A stretch of DNA of 64,000 nucleotides, taken from NCBI GenBank assembly GCA_020161265.1, contig JAIUOC010000003.1, positions 427,024 through 491,023 of the forward strand. Reading direction: 5' to 3'. The notes under the pieces were generated by a model that was given only the letters and a program-made list of their open reading frames with translations, did not search any database and was not told the DNA's origin. Position 1 is the first letter of the stretch. Every line of letters starts with the position of its first letter. Position numbers and translations under genes: made by a program. The DNA is from Chloroflexota bacterium (GTDB lineage Bacteria; Chloroflexota; Chloroflexia; Chloroflexales; Herpetosiphonaceae). Of this stretch, positions 8,342 through 16,899 are shown piece by piece.

Positions 8342-8379
8342 GCGAAAGGGTCGAGACCTATGGTTCTCGTCCCTTTCGC
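8342..8379 (+). terminator. Terminator-like hairpin between rpmF and fabH
   Basis: Arms gcgaaaggg / ccctttcgc extend inward (cgaga/tctcg) with one or two mismatches around a short loop and are followed by ATTTT. It probably ends or attenuates the rpmF transcript before fabH. Confidence 0.6.
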
Positions 8380-8440
8380 ATTTTAGGCGCGTTATTGTGC
8401 AGTGCAGCATGAAACGGCTTCACCACGGGAGTGTTTTGCA

Positions 8441-9427
8441 ATGAATGCAGCTATTACTGGTTGGGGGCGCTACGCTCCCGATCGTGTGCTTACAAACCAA
8501 GAACTTGAACAAATTGTCGATACTAATGATGAATGGATTCAATCACGTACCGGCATTCAGCGCCGCCATATTGTTGCTGAAGGCCAAGCCACCTCGGATA
8601 TGTCGGCGCGTGCCGCGCGGATTGCGCTCGATAAGGCTGGAGTAAAACCCGAAGAGCTTGATTTGATTGTGGTGGCGACAACCTCGCCCGATTTGCTGTT
8701 GCCCTCAACTGCCGCTTTAGTTCAAACCAAACTCGGCGCGATCAACGCTGGCGTGATGGATATGAATGCTGCTTGCTGTGGCTTTTTATATGCACTCAGC
8801 GCCGTTACGGCTATGATTCGCGGCGGCGGTGTGGGTAAAGTACTACTCTGCGGAGCAGAAACGATCTCGCCATTTTTAAATTGGCAAGATCGCAATACCT
8901 GTGTGATTTTTGGCGATGCTGCTGGAGCTGTCATTCTTGAAGCGACCGAGCAAGAGCGTGGTTTGCAAGCCTACAAACTTGGGGCAATCCCCGATACCGC
9001 CGAATTATTGTGGATCAAAGCTGGCGCAACGCTCTACCCTGCAACTCACGAGCGACTTGATCAGTCTGAACAATATATTCAGATGAATGGCTCGGAAGTG
9101 TTTAAGTATGCGGTGCGCTCGATGGTCGATAGTTCGTTGCATGTGTTGAACCAAGTTGGTAAAACGACCGCCGATGTGCAGCTGGTCGTTCCGCATCAAG
9201 CCAATTTACGCATTATCGAAGCTGTCGCCAAACGCCTGAATGTGTCGATGGATCAGGTTTTTGTCAATATTCAAGAATATGGCAATACCTCAGCCGCAAC
9301 TTTGCCCGTAGCAATCGCCGAAGCCGCCGATGCTGGCCGCATGCAGCCTGGCGATACGATTTTGCTGACCGCGTTTGGCGGCGGCCTGACCTGGGCTTCG
9401 GGCGTGTTGGTGTGGGGCGGGAAGTAG
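8441..9427 (+). CDS. fabH: Beta-ketoacyl-ACP synthase III (FabH)
   Basis: A 328-residue condensing enzyme that starts fatty-acid chains from acyl-CoA and malonyl-ACP. The ATG at 8441 is preferred because GGGAG lies upstream; an earlier in-frame start at 8402 would add 13 unlikely residues. The catalytic triad is C112 (NAACCGFLY), H252 (VPHQANLRI) and N282 (EYGNTSAAT). The motif FGGGLTWAS near the end is typical. It opens a fatty-acid synthesis cluster with fabD and fabG genes. Primer preference (acetyl or branched) cannot be read directly. Confidence 0.95.
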   Translation: MNAAITGWGRYAPDRVLTNQELEQIVDTNDEWIQSRTGIQRRHIVAEGQATSDMSARAARIALDKAGVKPEELDLIVVATTSPDLLLPSTAALVQTKLGAINAGVMDMNAACCGFLYALSAVTAMIRGGGVGKVLLCGAETISPFLNWQDRNTCVIFGDAAGAVILEATEQERGLQAYKLGAIPDTAELLWIKAGATLYPATHERLDQSEQYIQMNGSEVFKYAVRSMVDSSLHVLNQVGKTTADVQLVVPHQANLRIIEAVAKRLNVSMDQVFVNIQEYGNTSAATLPVAIAEAADAGRMQPGDTILLTAFGGGLTWASGVLVWGGK

Positions 9428-9430
9428 CGA

Positions 9431-9536
9431 CGAGGGGTCAGGGGCTAGGGGTCAGGGATCAGTTTTTAGGCACGAATTATTTCGTTGCATTTCTAAATCT
9501 AAACCTGGCTCCTAATCCCTAGCCCCTGACCCCTCG
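9431..9536. repeat. Perfect 20-bp inverted repeat between fabH and fabD
   Basis: The arms at 9431-9450 (cgaggggtcaggggctaggg) and 9517-9536 are exact reverse complements separated by 66 bases. The G-rich word gtcaggg is reiterated beside the left arm and belongs to the same lexicon as repeats near 16.83 and 56.41 kb. It could form a strong stem in the fab mRNA; there is no T-tract, so it is not a standard terminator. Confidence 0.75.
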
Positions 9537-9556
9537 TAATAATAGAAAGATAACCA

Positions 9557-10489
9557 ATGACAATCGGATTGCTTTTTCCAGGACAAGGCTCGCAGAAAGT
9601 TGGCATGGGCCGCGAGGTCTATGAACAATCGCCCGCAGCCCGCGCAATTTTTGCTGAAGCCAATACTGTGCTTGGTTTTGATCTAGCGGGCTTGTGCTTT
9701 GATGGGCCTGAAGCTGATTTAACTGCGACTGAAAATACCCAGCCTGCGTTGCTGACGGTCAGCGTGGCCTTGTTGGCGGCAATTGCTGAGGCTGGTGTGG
9801 AGCTGCAGCCGAGCATTGTGGCTGGCCACTCGTTGGGCGAATATAGCGCTTTGGTGGCCGCCAAAGCCCTTGATTTTGCCACGGCCTTGCGCTTGGTGCG
9901 CCAGCGTGGCGAGTTGATGGCTCAAGCCAGCGAAGGTGCGATGGCCGCCGTGATTGGGCTTGATCTTGCGCCACTTGAAGCAGTTTGCGCCAATGTCAGT
10001 GAGTTTGGCGCGTGTGTCGTAGCCAATCAAAACGCTCACGGCCAGTTGGTGATTAGCGGAGCCAGTGCGGCAGTTGCGGCGGCTAGTGAACAAGCCAAAG
10101 CCGCCGGGGCTAAAAAAATTATGCCTTTGAATGTGAGCGCGGCGTTTCACTCGCCCTTGATGGCGGCAACCGCTGCTGGTTTAGCGCCAGCAATTGCGGC
10201 GGCAGCAATGAGCGCAGCCCACGTGCCATTGATTGCCAACAGCACAGCTCAGCCAATTCAGAGTGCCGAGGATCTTCGCGCTGAACTCATTGCCCAAATT
10301 ACCGCGCCAGTTCGCTGGATTGCCACAATTGAGCAAGCTGCGGCCATGGGCGTGCAAACGGTGGTTGAAATTGGCGCAGGCAGTGTGCTTACAGGCTTGG
10401 TCAAGCGGATCGATCCCAATTTGCAACGCCTGAATATTGCCAACTTTGATGACATAGCCAAGATTGCCGAGTACAATAACGCCCAGTAA
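9557..10489 (+). CDS. fabD: Malonyl-CoA-ACP transacylase (FabD)
   Basis: A 310-residue acyltransferase that loads malonate onto AcpP. It shows the PGQGSQ motif (8-13), nucleophile S92 in GHSLGEYSAL, and catalytic H198 in FHSPLM; QNAHGQLVISG is the family's substrate loop. Length matches bacterial FabD. It sits between fabH and the SDR genes. Confidence 0.95.
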   Translation: MTIGLLFPGQGSQKVGMGREVYEQSPAARAIFAEANTVLGFDLAGLCFDGPEADLTATENTQPALLTVSVALLAAIAEAGVELQPSIVAGHSLGEYSALVAAKALDFATALRLVRQRGELMAQASEGAMAAVIGLDLAPLEAVCANVSEFGACVVANQNAHGQLVISGASAAVAAASEQAKAAGAKKIMPLNVSAAFHSPLMAATAAGLAPAIAAAAMSAAHVPLIANSTAQPIQSAEDLRAELIAQITAPVRWIATIEQAAAMGVQTVVEIGAGSVLTGLVKRIDPNLQRLNIANFDDIAKIAEYNNAQ

Positions 10490-10512
10490 TGTAAGTGGGT
10501 GAGGCAGCTGCT

Positions 10513-11262
10513 ATGCGGGGAATGCAAGACCATGTGGCGATTGTCACCGGAGCATCGCGCGGGATTGGCCGCGCAATTGCTTTGGAGCTAGCCAGTTGGG
10601 GCGTTAAAGTCGTTGTTAATTATCAATCAAGTGCCGCCAAAGCCGAGGCAGTGGTCGCCGAAATTCAAGCTGCTGGCGGGGTGGCGATGGCAATTCAGGC
10701 CGACGTAACCGATCAGCAAGCGGTTGAAACCATGGTTACTCAAACCTTGGCTGAGTGGGGTACGATTCAGATTTTGATCAATAATGCAGGCATCACCCGC
10801 GATAATCTCTTTCAACGCTTGAAAGACGATGAGTGGGACGATGTGATCAAGGCTGATCTGACCTCGGCATTTTTATGCACGCAGGCGGTGTTGCCAGCGA
10901 TGCGAGCCAATCGCTATGGCCGCATCGTCAGCATTGCTTCGTTGGCGGGTTTGGCGGGCAATGTTGGCCAAACCAACTATGCAGCGGCCAAAATGGGCTT
11001 GGTTGGTTTTTCCAAGGCCGTGGCACGGGAAGTAACCGCCGATGGCATTGTGGTGAATGTGGTTGCACCTGGCTATATCGATACCGATTTTATCGACCAT
11101 ATTCCGCAATGGCTGCGAACTTGGGCGCTTGATGTGATTCCACTCAAACGCTTTGGCAAAGTTGAAGAAGTTGCGCCAGCGGTGGCCTTTCTGGCATCGC
11201 CTGCTGCATCGTATATTATTGGCCATGTGCTGACGATTGATGGCGGCTGGGTCATGCCATAG
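10513..11262 (+). CDS. fabG: 3-oxoacyl-ACP reductase (FabG-type SDR), copy 1
   Basis: A 249-residue short-chain dehydrogenase. The ATG at 10513 is chosen; a GTG at 10495 and an ATG at 10522 are alternatives. It has the NADP-binding TGASRGIG motif (12-19), NNAG (90-93), and catalytic S143, Y156 and K160 (NYAAAK). The tetrad asparagine position is occupied by aspartate (KADLTSAF), unlike copy 3. A role in fatty-acid synthesis is inferred from its place directly after fabD. Substrate may differ from that of the canonical copy at 12.0 kb. Confidence 0.85.
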   Translation: MRGMQDHVAIVTGASRGIGRAIALELASWGVKVVVNYQSSAAKAEAVVAEIQAAGGVAMAIQADVTDQQAVETMVTQTLAEWGTIQILINNAGITRDNLFQRLKDDEWDDVIKADLTSAFLCTQAVLPAMRANRYGRIVSIASLAGLAGNVGQTNYAAAKMGLVGFSKAVAREVTADGIVVNVVAPGYIDTDFIDHIPQWLRTWALDVIPLKRFGKVEEVAPAVAFLASPAASYIIGHVLTIDGGWVMP

Positions 11263-11271
11263 GGGTGCAGA

Positions 11272-12015
11272 ATGAGTATTAACGATCAAGTGGCGATTGT
11301 CACAGGTGGCACTGGTGCGGTTGGGCGCGAAGTGGTTTCTGGGCTGATTCAACGCGGCGCACGGGTGGTTTTTTGCTATCGTCAGCGCGATGATTTGGCT
11401 GAAGAGATGTGCGATACGATTGCTGATGAGCAACGTTTGATCGCCATTAAGGCCGATGTGCGCGATGCTGAAGCCATGAATAGCTTGGTTGAAGTGGCTG
11501 TGCGGCGCTGGGAACGGCTCGATATGCTGATCACTGCCCATTCTGCGGTGAACAATGCTCCGGTGGCCGACATGACCCTTGAGCAATGGAACGATGTGAT
11601 GGATGTGATGCTGCGCGGCGTGACGCGGATTACCCGCGCAGTCTTGCGGCCCATGCAAAAAGCCCGTTATGGGCGAATTATCACAATTACTGGCTATCAG
11701 CCCTTAGCTGGCGGCCTAACCCAAGCCAATTATGCTGCCGCACTTGGTGGGATTATCGGCTTTTCTAAATCGTTGGCGCGTGAGGTTGCACCATGGGGCA
11801 TTACGGTGAATAGCGTTGCCCCAGGCCTGATCTCACGGCCCCATATGTCGAGTTTTGATCCAAGTTATATCCCATGGGCCACCAATATTGTGCCATTGAA
11901 ACGCTTAGGCGCACCTGCCGAAATTACCCCAGCAATTTTTATGCTGGCCAATCCAGAGGCGGGCTATATTACGGGCCAAGTGCTGCCAGTCGATGGCGGT
12001 TGGCGCATGGTTTAG
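11272..12015 (+). CDS. FabG-like SDR lacking catalytic residues (probable pseudoenzyme)
   Basis: A 247-residue protein clearly of the FabG type overall (QVAIVTGGTGAVGRE start, QANYAAA helix, YITGQVLPVDGGW end). Its active site has decayed: the Ser position is G141, the Lys of YxxxK is L158 (Y154-AAA-L), and the tetrad Asn is M113. NNAG is replaced by TAHS, and one glycine of the TGxxxGxG loop is Ala16. The reading frame is intact and of full length, with nine bases before it and coupled neighbours, so it is not a decaying gene. A structural or regulatory partner of one of the flanking FabG proteins is a plausible inference. Confidence 0.8.
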   Translation: MSINDQVAIVTGGTGAVGREVVSGLIQRGARVVFCYRQRDDLAEEMCDTIADEQRLIAIKADVRDAEAMNSLVEVAVRRWERLDMLITAHSAVNNAPVADMTLEQWNDVMDVMLRGVTRITRAVLRPMQKARYGRIITITGYQPLAGGLTQANYAAALGGIIGFSKSLAREVAPWGITVNSVAPGLISRPHMSSFDPSYIPWATNIVPLKRLGAPAEITPAIFMLANPEAGYITGQVLPVDGGWRMV

Positions 12016-12031
12016 TGTTGAAGGAGCAAGC

Positions 12032-12787
12032 ATGCAACTAGATTTAACGGGTCGGGTCGCAATTGTGACTGGAGCTTCACGCGGGATCGGTCGATCAATC
12101 GCCGAAGCCTTGGCTGCCAGCGGCGCTGCGGTGGTGGTCAATTATCGTGGTAGCGAAGCCGCCGCCGCTGAAGTGGTCGAGACGATTACTGCCAAGGGTG
12201 GCAAGGCTCTGGCGGTGCAGGCCGATGTGGCTGATCCTGCCAGCCACGACGCTTTGCTCAAAGCCACGACCGAAGCTTTTGGCCGCGTTGATATTCTGGT
12301 CAATAATGCTGGCATTACCCGTGATAACTTGTTGTTGCGCATGAAAGAGAGCGAAGTTGATGATGTGTTGCAAACCAACTTGCGCGGGGTGATGTTGCTG
12401 ACCAAGGCTGTGCTGCGCCCAATGATGAAAAACAAATGGGGTCGTGTGATCACGATTAGCTCAGTTATTGGCCTAACGGGCAATGCTGGACAAGCCAACT
12501 ACGCCGCTGCCAAAGCAGGCTTGATCGGCTTTAGCAAGTCGGTGGCCCAAGAAATGGCTTCACGTGGGATTACCGCCAACGCGATTTGCCCAGGCTTTAT
12601 TGAAACCGATATGACCCGCAATGCCATGTCTGAAGAATTGATCAACAAAGCCTTGGATCGCATTCCTTTGGCACGCATGGGTCAGCCTGCTGAAATTGCC
12701 AACGCGGTGGTTTTCTTGGCTTCCGATGCTGCGGGCTACATCACTGGCCAAACCTTGGCGGTCGATGGCGGCATGACTATGTATTAG
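12032..12787 (+). CDS. fabG: 3-oxoacyl-ACP reductase (FabG), canonical copy
   Basis: A 251-residue NADPH-dependent reductase with the complete catalytic set: N116 (QTNLRGV), S144 (TISSVIG), Y157 and K161 (NYAAAKAG), plus TGASRGIG and NNAG. The ATG at 12032 has AAGGAG at 12021-12026; a longer reading from 11993 is less likely. It is the best candidate for the housekeeping FabG of the fatty-acid cycle. Its C-terminus GYITGQTLAVDGGMTMY is typical. Confidence 0.93.
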   Translation: MQLDLTGRVAIVTGASRGIGRSIAEALAASGAAVVVNYRGSEAAAAEVVETITAKGGKALAVQADVADPASHDALLKATTEAFGRVDILVNNAGITRDNLLLRMKESEVDDVLQTNLRGVMLLTKAVLRPMMKNKWGRVITISSVIGLTGNAGQANYAAAKAGLIGFSKSVAQEMASRGITANAICPGFIETDMTRNAMSEELINKALDRIPLARMGQPAEIANAVVFLASDAAGYITGQTLAVDGGMTMY

Positions 12788-12835
12788 GCAGCAGCGTTGG
12801 AACGCTTGCTCGAACGCTTTAGCTGAGGAACCAAC

Positions 12836-14203
12836 ATGTTACGCAAAATTTTAATTGCAAATCGTGGTGAAATTGCGGTGCGAATCATTCGTGCCTGCCA
12901 CGAGCTAGGCATCAAAGCAGTTGCCGCTTATTCCGAGGCCGATCGCGATTCGCTGGCGGTGCGCATGGCCGATGAGGCGATTTGTATTGGCCCGCCACCA
13001 CCCGCCAAATCCTATTTGAATGCACCAGCCTTGATTAGCGCTGCGCTGATTAGCGATTGCGATGCGATTCACCCAGGTTATGGCTTTTTGTCGGAAAACC
13101 CCTATTTTGCTGAAAGCTGCCGTGAATGTGGCCTGACCTTTATTGGCCCTTCGGCGGATTCAATTCAGCGCATGGGCGATAAAGCGCTGGCTAAGCAAGC
13201 TATGAAGTTGGCTGGCCTGCCGCTTGTGCCTGGTACCGAAAACCCCTTGACCAGCGTTGAAGAAGCGCAAAGCCTCGCTGATGGCATTGGCTACCCGGTT
13301 TTGCTCAAAGCGGTGGCTGGTGGCGGTGGGCGGGGCATGCGTGTGGTCAATCAGCCCGACGAATTGGCCCGCGCTTTTAATACCGCCCGCGCTGAAGCCG
13401 AAGCAGCCTTTGGCCGTGGCGATTTGTATATGGAAAAATATTTGCCAGTTGTGCGCCACGTTGAAATTCAGATTCTAGCCGATCAACATGGCAATGCAAT
13501 TCACCTTGGCGAGCGTGATTGCTCGTTGCAACGTCGCCACCAAAAAGTGGTGGAAGAAGGCCCATCGCCAGCCTTGACCCCAGAATTACGCCAGAAAATG
13601 GGTGAAGCTGCCTTGCATGGCGTGCGCGAAATCGGCTACTACAACGCTGGCACGATGGAATTTTTGCTCGATCATCAGGGAAATTTCTATTTTATGGAAA
13701 TGAACACCCGTTTGCAGGTTGAGCACCCCGTGACCGAATGGCTGACTGGGCTTGATCTGGTTAAGTGGCAAATTCGGATTGCTTCCGGCGAACGCTTGAC
13801 GCTCACTCAGGATGACATTAAAATACGCGGGCATGCGATTGAATGTCGGATTAATGCCGAAGATGCCGACCGTGATTTTATGCCTGCTGGCGGGACTGTC
13901 GATCTTTACTTGCCGCCAGGTGGCCCAGGGGTACGAGTCGATTCGCATCTCTATTCAGGCTATCGCACGCCCACCAACTACGATTCGATGCTTGCCAAAG
14001 TGATCGTCTGGGGGGAAACGCGGCTTGAGGCAATTGAACGTATGCGGCGAGCATTAAGCGAATGTGTGATCAATGGCATTACGACCACCTTGCCATTTCA
14101 ACTGCGCATGATGAACGAGCCAGCTTTTGTGAGCGGCGATGTTGCAACGCACACCTTGGCTGATATTTTAAATCAACAGACTGCCAAAGAAGCGACAGCG
14201 TAG
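12836..14203 (+). CDS. accC: Biotin carboxylase subunit of acetyl-CoA carboxylase
   Basis: A 455-residue ATP-grasp enzyme that carboxylates biotin on the carrier protein. It starts MLRKILIANRGEIAVRIIRA, has the glycine-rich ATP loop KAVAGGGGRGMRVV (about 160-172), the ERDCSLQRRHQKVVEE segment, and MEMNTRLQVEHPVTE with the catalytic region. Length matches E. coli AccC (449). No accB, accA or accD is seen in the window. The accC-asp23-nusB order is like that of Bacillus accC-yqhY-nusB. Confidence 0.95.
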   Translation: MLRKILIANRGEIAVRIIRACHELGIKAVAAYSEADRDSLAVRMADEAICIGPPPPAKSYLNAPALISAALISDCDAIHPGYGFLSENPYFAESCRECGLTFIGPSADSIQRMGDKALAKQAMKLAGLPLVPGTENPLTSVEEAQSLADGIGYPVLLKAVAGGGGRGMRVVNQPDELARAFNTARAEAEAAFGRGDLYMEKYLPVVRHVEIQILADQHGNAIHLGERDCSLQRRHQKVVEEGPSPALTPELRQKMGEAALHGVREIGYYNAGTMEFLLDHQGNFYFMEMNTRLQVEHPVTEWLTGLDLVKWQIRIASGERLTLTQDDIKIRGHAIECRINAEDADRDFMPAGGTVDLYLPPGGPGVRVDSHLYSGYRTPTNYDSMLAKVIVWGETRLEAIERMRRALSECVINGITTTLPFQLRMMNEPAFVSGDVATHTLADILNQQTAKEATA

Positions 14204-14222
14204 GGCAGTCTTGGAGAAAACC

Positions 14223-14573
14223 GTGAATCAACCATTTGGAACTGTGACAATTGCCCCCGATGTGCTTTCAGCGATTGTCTCGCTGACGGCGCAGGATGTT
14301 GCTGGCGTTGCGCGGTTGGGCAGTGTGCCCGGCCAACAACGCGTCGGTAGCATGTTGGGGAGCGGAACTGCTAATGCTGATGGTGTGGCAATCCGTGTTG
14401 TCGATGATAGCGTCAGTGCCGATTGCTACCTGATCGCCCAACCCGATGTCAACTTGCTTGATCTCGGCGCTCGTGTTCAATCGGCGGTAACCGAAGCATT
14501 AAACGAAATGGTCGGCATGCCGGTCAGTGCGGTTAATGTCTATATTCAGGATGTCGAGCAGAACCGTGGGTAG
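14223..14573 (+). CDS. Asp23/Gls24 (DUF322) family envelope-stress protein
   Basis: A 116-residue protein of the Asp23/YqhY family. The GTG at 14223 is preferred, with GGAG at 14213-14216; the TTG at 14211 would overlap this site. Family features: [27 protein letters not shown] at the start and VNVYIQDV at the end. Between accC and nusB this matches YqhY, which is tied to control of acetyl-CoA carboxylase in Firmicutes; a similar role is inferred only from synteny. Confidence 0.85.
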   Translation: MNQPFGTVTIAPDVLSAIVSLTAQDVAGVARLGSVPGQQRVGSMLGSGTANADGVAIRVVDDSVSADCYLIAQPDVNLLDLGARVQSAVTEALNEMVGMPVSAVNVYIQDVEQNRG

Positions 14574-14991
14574 CCTTCGCCACCGAGTGCGTGCTGCGGC
14601 ACTTCAGGCACTCTTTGAACTTGATCAAACCACCCACGACCTTGATTCGGTTGTTGCACGCATCAGTGATGATGAAATGTTCAGCGCAGAAGGTCGTGAT
14701 TTTTTTGCCCGAATTGTCAATGGCGCATGGGTTAATCGTCAAGTCATTGATGATTTAATTGCCAAAATTGCTCCATCTTGGCCTGTCCACCAAATGCCTG
14801 GGGTGGATATTGCGGTGCTGCGCATCGCGTTGTTTGAAATTCTCTACGATGCGGCGGCGGATAAAGCTCCGGTTAAAGCCGTGATTAATGAAGCGGTCGA
14901 GCTTGCAAAACATTTCGGTAGCGATAATTCGGGCCGTTTTGTCAATGGTGTGCTCAGTACCGTGGTCAATAAACCTGAATCCGAGGAATAA
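14566..14991 (+). CDS. nusB: Transcription antitermination factor NusB
   Basis: A 141-residue all-helical protein with [17 protein letters not shown] near the start and [15 protein letters not shown] and VNGVLSTVV towards the end, the conserved NusB segments. The GTG at 14566 overlaps the asp23 stop; an ATG at 14551 would add five residues. NusB binds boxA RNA with S10 during rRNA transcription. Confidence 0.9.
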   Translation: MGSLRHRVRAAALQALFELDQTTHDLDSVVARISDDEMFSAEGRDFFARIVNGAWVNRQVIDDLIAKIAPSWPVHQMPGVDIAVLRIALFEILYDAAADKAPVKAVINEAVELAKHFGSDNSGRFVNGVLSTVVNKPESEE

Positions 14992-15048
14992 CTCGGTAAT
15001 CCCTTTGATTGCCTCGGACTTATCCTTATCTATACGGAGAATCCAACA

Positions 15049-15288
15049 ATGTCAGACTTAAACGAACGCTTGAAGAAATTGGTTGCTGAACAATTGGGCG
15101 TAGAAGAAGACAAAATTGTGCCAAGCGCGACCTTCTTGGACGATCTTAACGCCGACTCACTCGATTTGGTCGAGTTGGTCATGTCGCTCGAAGAAGAATT
15201 CGGCGTAGAAATTACCGACGAAGAAGCTGAAAAGTTGCGCACCGTCGGCGATGCTGAAGCCTTTATCAAAGCAAACATCCAAGAGTAA
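15049..15288 (+). CDS. acpP: Acyl carrier protein
   Basis: A 79-residue acidic carrier. The phosphopantetheine attachment serine lies in [10 protein letters not shown] (about residue 38), followed by [19 protein letters not shown], the standard ACP helix II-III. It carries intermediates for the FabH/FabD/FabG enzymes and the desaturase encoded nearby. CGGAGA is upstream and a terminator follows. Confidence 0.97.
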   Translation: MSDLNERLKKLVAEQLGVEEDKIVPSATFLDDLNADSLDLVELVMSLEEEFGVEITDEEAEKLRTVGDAEAFIKANIQE

Positions 15289-15303
15289 TTTGTATGCGAA
15301 CAG

Positions 15304-15346
15304 TGGACAATGCTGCAAGGTGTTCGGCCTTGGCTGGCATTGTCCA
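15304..15346 (+). terminator. Terminator after acpP
   Basis: A perfect 10-bp outer stem (tggacaatgc / gcattgtcca) with an inner caagg/ccttg stem, followed by TTTGTTATTTGTT. It separates the fab-acp transcription unit from tatB/tatC. Confidence 0.8.
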
Positions 15347-15421
15347 TTTGTTATTTGTTGGGCTTTTGGTTAACACTACTTAACGCGTTGCCCCAAGCCT
15401 GTAGCCAGTGGTCAGACGCTT

Positions 15422-15892
15422 ATGACAATTTTTGGGATTGGCCCGTTTGAATTTGTGATCATCTTGGTGATTGCCCTCGTGGTGGTCGGCCCTGAGCGCT
15501 TGCCTGAAATGCTGTTTCAAATTGGCCAGTGGATCAGCAAAGGCCGTAAAATGATCAGCGATCTGCGCAATCAGGCTCGCAGCGAATTAGGCGATGATTA
15601 TGAATCGGTCGAAAAAATGGCCCGCCAAATTCGCGAACTCGACCCGCGCCGCCAAATTCAAGAGCTTGGTCGCTCGATTCTCTCCGATGACGATCGGGCG
15701 ATGATCGTCGATCTTGGCTTAGATCCCAAAACGACGGCGGCGGCCAATGTGATCGACCCAACCCCCAAACCCCCAGCAGCGCGGCCTGAGATTGCCCGCC
15801 AAGCACGAATGATGCTCGATGACGATTTGCTTGATCAGCCGCTAGACCAAGCGTTGCGTGCGCCAGCCGCCGAGGAGCAAACCAATGGCTAG
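15422..15892 (+). CDS. tatB: Sec-independent translocase subunit TatA/TatB
   Basis: A 156-residue Tat component. One N-terminal membrane helix (about 7-22, PFEFVIILVIALVVV) is followed by the GPERLPEM hinge and an amphipathic helix, then a long charged, disordered tail. The length and paired position with tatC favour TatB over TatA, but the two cannot be separated safely by sequence alone. Its stop overlaps the tatC start by eight bases. Confidence 0.82.
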   Translation: MTIFGIGPFEFVIILVIALVVVGPERLPEMLFQIGQWISKGRKMISDLRNQARSELGDDYESVEKMARQIRELDPRRQIQELGRSILSDDDRAMIVDLGLDPKTTAAANVIDPTPKPPAARPEIARQARMMLDDDLLDQPLDQALRAPAAEEQTNG

Positions 15893-16637
15893 ATCAACAA
15901 CCGCGATTGATGGCACCATGACCTTGCTTGACCACTTGCGCGAGTTGCGTTCACGGCTCACCAAGGTCTCGATTGCCGTATTAATTGGTATGTTTGGTGG
16001 TTTTTACATTGTCAACAGCACTGGCTTTATTAAATATGTGATTTTGAGCTTTGCTGGCGAGCAGGGCGTACAAACAACTCAAGTTGCCGAAACTTTTACC
16101 ACCTACCTCAGTACAGCGCTGACGCTGGGCATTGCGGCAGCCATGCCCGTGATTATTTATCAGCTCTTGGCCTTTTTAGCGCCTGGCCTGACCCGGACTG
16201 AACGCAAATGGATTTTTATCGGTTTGCCTTTGGTGATTTTCTGCTTTTTGGGTGGCTTAGCCTTTGGTTGGTTTGTAACAGCTCCAGCCGCAATTAAATT
16301 TTTGATCAACTTTGGCATCGAAAATACTGGTAATTTGATTGAAAATAAGCCGCGCCTCGATGATTTTCTTTCGATTCTGACCCGCCTACTGCTGATCAAT
16401 GGGATTGTGTTTGAATTGCCGATGATCATGTTTACCCTGACCAAACTTGGCATTTTGAATCCACGTAAGCTCGGGCGCTATCGCCGCTATGTTGTGCTGA
16501 TCACGGTGGTTGCTGCGGCAATTCTGACCCCAACTGGCGACCCTGCCAATTTGGCCTTTTTGGCGGTTCCCATGTATCTCTTGTTTGAATTTGGCTTGTT
16601 GCTGGGGCGTTTGGCTCAGCCCAAGCCCGCAAATTAA
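15885..16637 (+). CDS. tatC: Sec-independent translocase TatC
   Basis: A 250-residue six-helix membrane protein that binds twin-arginine signal peptides. The ATG at 15885 follows GAGGAG and lies inside the tatB end. Conserved features: MTLLDHLRELRSRL at the N-terminus, FVTAPAAIKFLINFG, FELPMIMFTLTKLG, and the late TPTGDPANLAFLAVPMYLLFE segment. It forms the export complex with the upstream TatA/B-type protein. Confidence 0.95.
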   Translation: MARSTTAIDGTMTLLDHLRELRSRLTKVSIAVLIGMFGGFYIVNSTGFIKYVILSFAGEQGVQTTQVAETFTTYLSTALTLGIAAAMPVIIYQLLAFLAPGLTRTERKWIFIGLPLVIFCFLGGLAFGWFVTAPAAIKFLINFGIENTGNLIENKPRLDDFLSILTRLLLINGIVFELPMIMFTLTKLGILNPRKLGRYRRYVVLITVVAAAILTPTGDPANLAFLAVPMYLLFEFGLLLGRLAQPKPAN

Positions 16638-16738
16638 CCAGAACTTCCCCATCTTTAGCTTAGGTTTTCGCTGCAAACCATAGATTTCGTAGTTCATCGG
16701 TGACAGGCTGATGACCACTAAATGCAATTTGAGGGGGT

Positions 16739-16761
16739 GCAGGGGGATTAAAGCCCCCTGC
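16739..16761 (+). terminator. GC-rich hairpin after tatC
   Basis: Eight-base perfect arms gcaggggg / cccctgc-type around a 7-base loop in the space before hsdM. A second, weaker pair (cttgagg 16771-16777; cctcaag 16798-16804) follows. T-tract is poor, so termination is plausible but not certain. Confidence 0.5.
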
Positions 16762-16899
16762 GTTTCCCGCCTTGAGGTTCGACGGAAGGGTGGTGATCCT
16801 CAAGAATTGTTAAAAACCTACCCTTGAAAGGTGCAGGGTCAGGGGTGAGGGAACATTACTCGTACATTCAGCAGAAGATAGATTAGACAGGAACGTACC

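Noticed and set aside
10873..11658. 261-codon minus-strand ORF
   Set aside because: It is antisense to two SDR genes with clear motifs and has no own signals.
11272..12015. Pseudogene call for the SDR lacking catalytic residues
   Set aside because: The frame is intact, of normal length, and retains the fold-defining C-terminal region; it is better described as a pseudoenzyme.
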